DNA of 7,476 nt, taken from Treponema sp. (GTDB taxonomy: Bacteria > Spirochaetota > Spirochaetia > Treponematales > Breznakiellaceae). Shown here piece by piece: positions 1 through 5,603 of this stretch. Location: positions 1 to 7,476 of the forward strand of contig JAISGE010000065.1 in the NCBI GenBank assembly GCA_031263265.1. The letters run 5' to 3'. Numbering within the stretch: the first letter of the stretch is position 1; each line of letters opens with the position of its first letter. The notes under the pieces are model-generated. The model did not search any database and was not told where the DNA came from. It was given only the letters and a program-made list of their open reading frames with translations. The position numbers and the translations under genes were made by a program.

Positions 1-567
1 TACGGCTTTAACCGGCGTATGGAAAAGGGACAGCCTTTATCCGCCCCGAATGATGTCCGTCGGTATTTTGTTACCCCCCAGGAATCGGGAGAATTATGCC
101 TCATGTCCTGCTTGCTTGGGGAAAATCGGGATATATTTTTCCCTAAACTGAATTATACGCACAACTTGATAACCTTTAGTGAAATCGCGGAAAAGTATCT
201 TGAGCATCATGGCTATGAACCAGTTCGGTGTGCAACCGAGGAAGAAGCCCGGAGCAAGGTGATGGAACTAAAAGCAAAGAAAAAATATCCGGTCTATTTT
301 TTCAGAAGCGATACTACTGGTGAAAAAGATTTTGAGGAATTCTATACTGAAAAGGAACAGCTTGATCTAAATCGTTTCGACGCTGTCGGCATTATCAAAA
401 ATGAAGCGTGTTATGACGAGGAGAAACTGCGCGTGTTTATCGGTACTATTCAGAACATGCGTACCCGGGGGACATGGACCCGTTCTGAACTGATTGATTT
501 ATTTAACAGTATACTACCTGAATTCAACCACAAAGAAACCGGTACATTCCTTGACGGGAAGATGTAG
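1..567 (+). CDS. Nucleotide-sugar 4,6-dehydratase (UDP-GlcNAc 4,6-dehydratase / LegB-like), C-terminal part
   Basis: The reading frame is already open at base 1 and the first ATG (19) is internal, so this is the last 188 codons of a gene cut by the window edge. The family is usually about 390 residues, so roughly half is missing, including the N-terminal Rossmann NAD(P)-binding motif. The visible part has the family hallmarks as I remember them: APNDVRRYFVTPQESGELC, a GENRDIFFPKL stretch, a SDTTGEKDFEEFYT segment and a C-terminal HKETG..LD.KM ending. These short-chain dehydratase-type enzymes convert a UDP- or GDP-activated N-acetylglucosamine to its 4-keto-6-deoxy form in the cytoplasm. That is the first step towards legionaminic-acid-like sugars or other bacillosamine-type surface and flagellar glycans. 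The gene probably ends a glycan cluster lying to the left. It is convergent with, and functionally unrelated to, the minus-strand operon. The exact sugar nucleotide cannot be told from this fragment. Confidence 0.8.
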   Translation, partial: YGFNRRMEKGQPLSAPNDVRRYFVTPQESGELCLMSCLLGENRDIFFPKLNYTHNLITFSEIAEKYLEHHGYEPVRCATEEEARSKVMELKAKKKYPVYFFRSDTTGEKDFEEFYTEKEQLDLNRFDAVGIIKNEACYDEEKLRVFIGTIQNMRTRGTWTRSELIDLFNSILPEFNHKETGTFLDGKM

Positions 568-751
568 AAGATATATCACCACCCTGTATTCTGGCTCTTA
601 TCCCACCATGCCCGGGATGGTAAGCGCACATTGCGTCGTGTCGTGATAAAAACCGACCGTTACAGATGCGTGTGATCAATTCCCTCCCTTGGCAGCTTAT
701 GCTTTGCCCTATCCCAGCTCCACCTGTAATCTATTACCAACCCTACACCCC
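568..751. other. Intergenic region between the two plus-strand genes
   Basis: Neither strand holds a supported gene here. There is no hairpin with a T run after the dehydratase stop, so that transcript may read on into the small gene. TGTAAT at 725-730 resembles a -10 box but has only a poor -35 match (TTTGCC, 702-707, 17-base spacer). If used, it would give a leader of about 15 bases, consistent with the missing ribosome binding site at 752. Confidence 0.4.
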
Positions 752-1219
752 ATGGAACTAAGCCCAATCCACAATGAAATCATCCACCACCTCATCGCAG
801 CCTATGAAAAACGGCCCTGGGGCAGTAACCTTGCCCCCTACTTCGAGGCCTTTACCGGTGCATTTTCCCCCACCATGCCCTTCACCTTCTATTTCCTCTC
901 CGCAAACCATCCTATCTTGTACGTGTACGATCCACGACCTGCTGAACAGCGGAGTTCTCGAAAGGTATTTAGGGAGGAATGTGAGCGAAAGAAACCAAAG
1001 ATATTAGCGATTACCGGTTTTTTTGAGTATCTGGTCGAACATGACTATATCCAGATGGAATACCGGGGCATACAAGGGAGGCCGCTACGACCTGTGGGTT
1101 ATGATGCAGTATGGCGGAAGTACAGCGACTTTTACAACGATATAATGACCGGTTTATCCTTTGTTTGTCTCTCGGACTTTAAGCCAAACCCAAAACTGTA
1201 CGAGTTATCCCGGCACTAA
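752..1219 (+). CDS. Conserved-looking hypothetical protein, 155 aa
   Basis: I do not recognise this protein. The frame opens at 650 and offers two starts: TTG at 689 (176 aa) and ATG at 752 (155 aa). Neither has a Shine-Dalgarno sequence. I prefer 752 because from there codons end strongly in C, as in real coding sequence, and the protein begins with a plausible helix (MELSPIHNEIIHHLIAAYE). The protein is soluble, without a signal peptide or membrane segment. It is rich in aromatic residues, with an FFEYLVEHDYIQ segment, a basic RGIQGRPLRP stretch and a YDAVWRKYSDFYNDIM helix near the C-terminus. That could be a small regulatory or nucleic-acid-binding protein, but there is no recognisable motif. 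It follows the dehydratase gene by 184 bases, and its TAA stop lies inside the base of the terminator stem. Coding is likely; function is unknown. Confidence 0.6.
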   Translation: MELSPIHNEIIHHLIAAYEKRPWGSNLAPYFEAFTGAFSPTMPFTFYFLSANHPILYVYDPRPAEQRSSRKVFREECERKKPKILAITGFFEYLVEHDYIQMEYRGIQGRPLRPVGYDAVWRKYSDFYNDIMTGLSFVCLSDFKPNPKLYELSRH

Positions 1220-1248
1220 AAGACCCGCCTCTGGCGGGTCTTTTTTTT
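1218..1248 (+). terminator. Rho-independent terminator, possibly bidirectional
   Basis: A perfect 12-bp stem (1218-1229 AAAAGACCCGCC pairing with 1233-1244) closes a 3-base TCT loop and runs into eight T residues (1241-1248). On the plus strand this is a textbook intrinsic terminator for the hypothetical gene, whose stop codon overlaps the left arm. Read on the minus strand, the same hairpin is followed by only four T residues, so it may also stop the nitrogenase-like operon, but less efficiently. Confidence 0.93.
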
Positions 1249-1249
1249 G

Positions 1250-1318
1250 CTATACCTTCCTTTTGCACCGTTCGATCCGGAGGGCCGGAATCAGGATACG
1301 TTCGGTTCGTATGTCCAT
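1250..1318 (-). CDS. Possible 22-aa mini-ORF downstream of the nifK-like gene
   Basis: An ATG at 1318 opens a 22-codon frame (MDIRTERILIPALRIERCKR, then K-V) ending in TAG at 1252-1250. A GGAGG (1330-1326, inside a GGAGGGGG run) lies 7 bases before the ATG, which is better placed than most ribosome binding sites in this operon. The ATG is 30 bases past the nifK-like stop, so it would be translated from the same mRNA, just before the hairpin terminator. The peptide is basic (seven Arg/Lys against three Asp/Glu), has a short amphipathic stretch and one Cys. It could be a genuine small protein, the broken start of a lost gene, or chance. I do not recognise it. Confidence 0.3.
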   Translation of the reverse strand: MDIRTERILIPALRIERCKRKV

Positions 1319-1348
1319 TATTCCCCCTCCAACACGGCCAAGGATTGA

Positions 1349-2653
1349 CTAGCAAAAGGATGGACTGGAAAAAATTCCGTTGAGGATTTGTTCCAGGAGA
1401 AAGAGAGCGCCTTGGCTGCCGAAGAGGGATTTGGGGCTTACGTCAATGTAACCCAGAGAGGGAAGGGCAATTTCTATGCCGCAGCATTTTTGTCCCCGGA
1501 GCTTCAGTTCTGCTATGGTATTCCCGTCGGCCAGGATGAGGTGGGTGGGGGTTTCGCCTATCGGGTTTTCCAGGGCTTCCGGGTAATGGATCGCTTGCAG
1601 AAAGGCGTTGAGCTTTTGGGCAAACCAGGGATCCGGCCCAGGGAGGAGACAAACAGCCGCGGGGATCATGCCTAAATAGGTACAGAGCCAGTGGGTCAGG
1701 GTGTATGCAGTGGAGGCTTCGGCTTTGAGGGAGAACAAGGTACCCTTGGGTAAGCCCAGCAGGGAGGAAAACCGGGAGAGGTACCTGTAGGCCCTGGCCC
1801 TGGCTTGTTCGATGACTTCCATGGCCTTGACAGGGTCTTTACCCAGGGCTGCACAAACTTGGTGAATGAACGCGGCACTCGCATCAAAGCCCATGGGAGG
1901 ACCTGCTTCAAGGCACAAAAAGGGCAGCCCATACTGGTGTTTCAGGTTTTCCGCAAGCGCCCTGCCGTACTCAGGATAGACCAGTACATTTAAGGCCGCT
2001 TCAGTCATGCGGGTTAGGGTCTCAACCGAGTCTCCTGCGCCTGGAGCCGCGATCACCTGGATATCGCAAAGCCCTAAGAGCTGTTTTAAGGTTTGATAGT
2101 GCTGATCGTAGTATTTCTGATAGATACACAGTCCCAGCAGGTTAACGGTACCAGGCCGTTTCTTGGGCGGGGATAGAGCCAGAACATCCAAGGCTTTCAT
2201 CATGGCCTTTTGGTAGCCGGTGCCGAAATCAAGCGAAAAACCAGCAGTTTCCAGGGAAAAATAGGGGACGCCCTTGATTTCCTGGTTAAGAACTTGTTCC
2301 AGATCATCCCCAATCAGCGCCGCACCCGGGGAATTAACCACCGCGATGAGACGGTAGGATTTTTGTGCTACTGCTTGAAGCACGGTACGTAATTTCTCTG
2401 CACTGCCGAATAGATAATCTTCGCCGTCAAGATAGGTAGAAGGTATCCGGGATTGGCTAAAATAGAAAACCTCGGTATGTTCCAGGGGATCGGAGGAAGC
2501 GGACCTGAAAAATTGGCTGTCGGAGATGGCGCTATGGTAGAATTTACAGCCCGTGGGTCCGTTCAGGATCGTACAGGCGTCCTTGATACCTTCAAGGGCG
2601 AAAAGCGCACCGGTAAACCCATCAGGAGCGATATTTTCGGAACAAAAGTTCAT
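1349..2653 (-). CDS. NifK-like nitrogenase component 1 subunit (group IV-type, function unknown)
   Basis: A 434-residue protein of the nitrogenase component 1 (oxidoreductase/nitrogenase) family, expected to pair with the NifD-like half of the upstream fusion in a cytoplasmic iron-sulfur enzyme. The N-terminal segment ALEGIKDACTILNGPTGC ends in Cys36, equivalent to the P-cluster cysteine of the HGxxGC motif. The segment NSPGAALIGDDLEQV (107-121) matches the IGDD loop, but Pro109 occupies the third cluster-cysteine position. Cys4 and Cys27 are further possible ligands; the chain ends in Cys434. There are no FeMo-cofactor residues to assess, because NifK does not supply them. At 434 residues it is shorter than true NifK (about 510-520), as in cofactor-free relatives. 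The ATG at 2653 has GGAGG (2662-2658) 4 bases upstream. It overlaps the end of the fusion gene by 32 bases in another frame, indicating translational coupling. Family assignment is sure; reaction unknown. Confidence 0.87.
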   Translation of the reverse strand: MNFCSENIAPDGFTGALFALEGIKDACTILNGPTGCKFYHSAISDSQFFRSASSDPLEHTEVFYFSQSRIPSTYLDGEDYLFGSAEKLRTVLQAVAQKSYRLIAVVNSPGAALIGDDLEQVLNQEIKGVPYFSLETAGFSLDFGTGYQKAMMKALDVLALSPPKKRPGTVNLLGLCIYQKYYDQHYQTLKQLLGLCDIQVIAAPGAGDSVETLTRMTEAALNVLVYPEYGRALAENLKHQYGLPFLCLEAGPPMGFDASAAFIHQVCAALGKDPVKAMEVIEQARARAYRYLSRFSSLLGLPKGTLFSLKAEASTAYTLTHWLCTYLGMIPAAVCLLPGPDPWFAQKLNAFLQAIHYPEALENPIGETPTHLILADGNTIAELKLRGQKCCGIEIALPSLGYIDVSPKSLFGSQGALFLLEQILNGIFSSPSFC

Positions 2654-4811
2654 CCTGCCTCCAGCCTTCTTGTAGATTCATCTTAACCATTTCACTCCAG
2701 CGCAGCGCAAGCACAAGCCCGCTCAGAAACCCCGCCACAGGACTCAAGGGTATGAGGTCGGTCATGATGCACGGATCCTGATCAGGAAAACCATAATTGG
2801 TAAGCAGCAGGTCCGGCTGGATCCGGCGGATATCCGCGTGCCGCTTGTCCTGTTCGTAGGCTAGGTGCAGTTCCCGGATATGCCCGTGGAATGTGGTGGT
2901 AAAATCAGTATCTTGGGAAAAATTCAGGATCCCCACAAAGGCTATATCCATTGCAAGGTCATAAGCGGTCTGCAGGATCCAATCAATGTTCTGGTTGTAC
3001 GTGATGACCATCATGCTTTTTCCCGCCAGAATGGGTTTAATTCGGTGGATTTCCCCTTCGTATTGCCGAGTATACCGGGACACCAGGTTTTCCGCGAGTT
3101 CCGGGTCTTTATGAAAGTACCGGCCCAGCTTACGAACCCATGCGCAGCTTTCCCTGAAACCAATGGGGAACGGATCGGCAAAGAATTCCACCTGGAATTG
3201 GGACTCTAAAAAGCTCTGGATGGCTCTGCCCATGTAATCCCCGTAGGCGAGGATGCTGCATTTCCCCTGTTTGAACCTGCGGATTTCTTCCACCGAGGTT
3301 TCACAGATAAAATGGCAATTTATGGTGATGCCAAAGGCATCCAGTATTTCCCTTATATACTGGAGACTGGGCGCCCGGGCATTGGTCTCTGGTTTTTCCG
3401 CAACAATATTAACGGTGTCCTCTTGCGGGCTGAGGTTCCGGTCAATCAGGGACCGGGCCAGTTCCATGTAAGCCAAAAGAATCCCCTGAAGATAATCCCC
3501 TTGGAGGTTCCCGTCGCTTAGCACCGGGATGATCCGGGTTGTCTGGTCTTCCAGATCCATAACCTGGGTAAGATCATCCCCAATGATCCCACTGGGACAG
3601 GTGGTGAGGATGAAGATCACCTGGGGATGCTGTTTTTTTACTTGGATTATTTTCCGGCGTAACGTATCAATGCCCCCGAAAATCATGACCTGCTCGTTCA
3701 TTTCCGAAGAAACCACCGGCGGCGCAGATATAAAAGGCAGGACAATACCCCGCTCGAGGAGGAGGCGCCGAGGGACGGAGGTGATGCTTTGGTAGGTGAT
3801 GTGGGCGCAGCTCCGGGGGCCGTGGGCAATGTTGATGCAATCCTCCAACTGGGTAGTGATGCTCATGGCGCCGCTAAAGGCGCATCCATACAGAGGTTCC
3901 CGGGCGATCAAACTCTTGGAATATACCATAGGTTTTACCCTGGGGTTTGGGGATATATCCCCAGGGACCTTGGCCACGGGGACTGTTGGGGCGCTGGGTT
4001 GGGGTTTATTGCCCAGGATCCGCTCCTCCAGTTCTTCATCTGAGAGCGGCAGCGCCGGGTATCGATCCTGGGTGTGCAGGATCCGAGCCGCCAGTGTGCT
4101 GAATTGTGCTGCCAATGCCGAGTCTGGGTAGGCTTCTATCAGACACATACCGGCTCCCTCGCTTTGGGCAAAGAGCTGGCTCCGCGGAAACGTAGCGATA
4201 AGGGGCAGCTTAACCGCATCACAGAACCGGCGGACTCTTTCATCCTCCTTTTCAAGACCTCGGGAGTTGAGGATGATCCCCCCTGCGCGGCCATAGGGGG
4301 AATCGTACTTTTTAAGTCCGCGGAGGATGTTATTAGCCGCGTACAGGGCCATGAATTCCCCGGAACTCACGATGTACACCTGGTCCGCGTATTTCCGGCG
4401 GATGGGGACCGCAAACCCGCCGCATACCACATCCCCCAGGACATCGTAGAGCCGCAAGTCGTATGCTTGGGCCTGGATCCCCAGCCGTTCCATGAGTTCA
4501 AAGGTACTCAGAATCCCCCGGCCAGCACAGCCTATCCCCGGTTCAGGGCCTCCTGCTTCTATGCAGTGAACCCCAAAAGCGCCCACATGGACGATGTCAT
4601 CCAGGCGGCATTGATCCGGACTGCGCTCCTTGAGGTAATCCAGCACCGTAGTTATCCGCGCGCCCCGGAGGAGCAGCCGGGTAGAATCGTGTTTGGGATC
4701 GCAGCCCACCTGGAGAACCCGTTTCCCCTCTTGGCCCAGGGCTGCGGAAATATTGGCGGCTATCGTAGACTTGCCGATCCCGCCTTTTCCATAGAGGGCA
4801 ATTTCCGGCAT
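2622..4811 (-). CDS. NifH-like/NifD-like fusion: nitrogenase-type reductase joined to catalytic subunit
   Basis: One uninterrupted 729-residue frame encodes two proteins that are normally separate. Residues 1-265 are a NifH/BchL-like ATPase: P-loop GKGGIGKST (8-16), CDPKHDST (37-44), GCAGRGI with Cys95, and DVLGDVVCGGFA with Cys130. The two cysteines are those that hold the [4Fe-4S] cluster between two NifH monomers. A Pro/Val-rich linker follows (about 266-294). Residues 295-729 are NifD-like: Cys310 (YGCAFSG), Cys335 (HGPRSC) and Cys405 (TTCPSGIIGDD) match the three cluster cysteines. By eye, Ala522 and Ala693 fall where NifD has its FeMo-cofactor Cys and His. The protein should use ATP hydrolysis to drive low-potential electrons into a NifD/K-type site, but not into FeMo-co. 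The ATG at 4811 shares its A with the ATPase stop (TGATG) and has GGAGGAGA 5-8 bases upstream. The frame stays open to 5048, but that extension merely overlaps the ATPase gene. Substrate unknown. Confidence 0.9.
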   Translation of the reverse strand: MPEIALYGKGGIGKSTIAANISAALGQEGKRVLQVGCDPKHDSTRLLLRGARITTVLDYLKERSPDQCRLDDIVHVGAFGVHCIEAGGPEPGIGCAGRGILSTFELMERLGIQAQAYDLRLYDVLGDVVCGGFAVPIRRKYADQVYIVSSGEFMALYAANNILRGLKKYDSPYGRAGGIILNSRGLEKEDERVRRFCDAVKLPLIATFPRSQLFAQSEGAGMCLIEAYPDSALAAQFSTLAARILHTQDRYPALPLSDEELEERILGNKPQPSAPTVPVAKVPGDISPNPRVKPMVYSKSLIAREPLYGCAFSGAMSITTQLEDCINIAHGPRSCAHITYQSITSVPRRLLLERGIVLPFISAPPVVSSEMNEQVMIFGGIDTLRRKIIQVKKQHPQVIFILTTCPSGIIGDDLTQVMDLEDQTTRIIPVLSDGNLQGDYLQGILLAYMELARSLIDRNLSPQEDTVNIVAEKPETNARAPSLQYIREILDAFGITINCHFICETSVEEIRRFKQGKCSILAYGDYMGRAIQSFLESQFQVEFFADPFPIGFRESCAWVRKLGRYFHKDPELAENLVSRYTRQYEGEIHRIKPILAGKSMMVITYNQNIDWILQTAYDLAMDIAFVGILNFSQDTDFTTTFHGHIRELHLAYEQDKRHADIRRIQPDLLLTNYGFPDQDPCIMTDLIPLSPVAGFLSGLVLALRWSEMVKMNLQEGWRQDELLFRKYRS
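3930..4016 (-). other. Interdomain linker of the H-D fusion
   Basis: Fusion residues 266-294 (from LGNKPQPSAPTVPVAKV to about RVK) separate the last NifH-like helix (LSDEELEERIL) from the NifD-like start. The segment is rich in Pro, Val and Ala and lacks predicted structure by eye, as expected for a flexible tether. The boundaries are approximate. Immediately after it, Met295 (codon at 3929) could act as an internal start for a free 435-residue NifD-like chain; an AGGG lies 8 bases upstream, a weak ribosome binding site. Confidence 0.6.
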
Positions 4812-5593
4812 CAGCTTCTCCTCCGGGTGGTCCTGGTGTGTCTCCAGTTTTCCAGGGAATCCAGCATGAACTGCCGTATATCCATACCATAGGTTTCTTG
4901 AAGGGTTTCCCCATCCAAAACCGTGTCTGGTCTGCCCTGGGCTATTACGTTTCCTCCTGCCATGACCGCTACCGTATCGCCGAAATGGTGGACCAGGTTG
5001 AGGTCGTGGAGGACCCCGATAAGGGTTTTGTGGTTTTCCTTTGCCCACCGGGTAAGGTACTCAAGCAAGCCTATCTGGTGTTTTAGGTCAAGATGGTTGG
5101 TGGGTTCGTCTAATAAGATAAGCTCAGGGTTTTGCACGAGGGTCCGGGCAAGAAATACCCGCTGGAGCTGCCCGCCGGATAGTTCGTTTATCATCCGGTC
5201 TTTTTCATCATAGAGTTCCAGTTTTTTGATGATCTCGGTGATGAGTTCGGTATCCTCTTTTCCCAGGCTCTTGAAAATCCCTCGAGTATGGGCGTATCTT
5301 CCCAGGGCTACGGTATCGTAGATGGTGTAGGGAAAGTACAGTTCCGCGGTTTGCCCCATGATGGCGATCTGCCTGGCCAGGTCTTTCCGTGAAAACGAGG
5401 AAACTTCCTGGGAATTCAAAACAACCGAGCCTCGGTAAGGGAGGATACAGGCAATGGATTTTAAGAGGGTCGTCTTGCCGCATCCATTAGGCCCCACAAT
5501 ACAGAAGACCTCCCCTTTTTCAGCCTGTAGGGTAATATCTCGGATACAATCAACACCACGATAACCGCTGTATAGGTTTTTTATTGCCAGCAT
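4811..5593 (-). CDS. ABC transporter ATP-binding protein, iron-complex/corrinoid (FecE/BtuD-like) type
   Basis: A 260-residue cytoplasmic ATPase that would power the adjacent FecCD-type permease. All ABC motifs are present and intact: Walker A GPNGCGKTT (34-42), Q-loop Gln81, signature LSGGQLQR (138-145), Walker B LILLDEP (158-164), D-loop HLD (167-169) and switch His196. The GRYAHTRG segment after the Q-loop and the overall length fit the siderophore/haem/vitamin B12 subfamily. I chose ATG 5593 because MLAIKNLYSGYRG is the canonical beginning and AGAGG (5602-5598) lies 4 bases before it. The open frame runs back to 5653 but only into the permease gene. The start is 10 bases after the permease stop, and the stop shares one base with the fusion start. 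The tail ends in a basic RHTRTTRRRS, probably shaped by the overlapping ribosome binding site of the next gene. Confidence 0.94.
   Translation of the reverse strand: MLAIKNLYSGYRGVDCIRDITLQAEKGEVFCIVGPNGCGKTTLLKSIACILPYRGSVVLNSQEVSSFSRKDLARQIAIMGQTAELYFPYTIYDTVALGRYAHTRGIFKSLGKEDTELITEIIKKLELYDEKDRMINELSGGQLQRVFLARTLVQNPELILLDEPTNHLDLKHQIGLLEYLTRWAKENHKTLIGVLHDLNLVHHFGDTVAVMAGGNVIAQGRPDTVLDGETLQETYGMDIRQFMLDSLENWRHTRTTRRRS
4817..4824 (-). promoter_or_regulatory. Ribosome binding site of the H-D fusion gene
   Basis: GGAGGAGA on the minus strand lies 5 bases before the ATG at 4811. It decides the start: it places translation at MPEIALYGKGG, the usual NifH-like N-terminus, and excludes the longer open frame. 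The site lies inside the last codons of the ATPase gene, where it encodes part of the RRRS tail. Confidence 0.85.
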
Positions 5594-5603
5594 AGGTCCT
5601 CTG

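Noticed and set aside
606..620. Near-palindrome CCATGCCCGGGATGG after the dehydratase gene
   Set aside because: Only 12 of 15 positions match its reverse complement, the centre leaves no loop, and no T run follows. It is too weak to call an operator or terminator.
2622..4811. True nitrogenase (nifHDK) for nitrogen fixation
   Set aside because: The FeMo-cofactor Cys and His positions appear to be Ala, the subunits are short, the K third cysteine is replaced and no cofactor-assembly genes are present.
2622..4811. Chlorophyll-pathway reductase (BchLNB or BchXYZ)
   Set aside because: CDPKHDST does recall BchL, but the D and K halves have a different cysteine set and loop (the K half has Cys36 in NGPTGC, where BchB has its Asp ligand), and no photosynthesis genes are nearby.
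4074..4892. Long plus-strand open frame (272 codons) opposite the NifH-like domain
   Set aside because: It is the antisense shadow of highly conserved NifH-like coding sequence and has no recognisable protein motifs.
4812..5048. 79-residue N-terminal extension of the H-D fusion frame
   Set aside because: It overlaps the intact ATPase gene in another frame, has low-complexity Pro/Arg/Gly composition and no NifH homology. The strong ribosome binding site supports the start at 4811.
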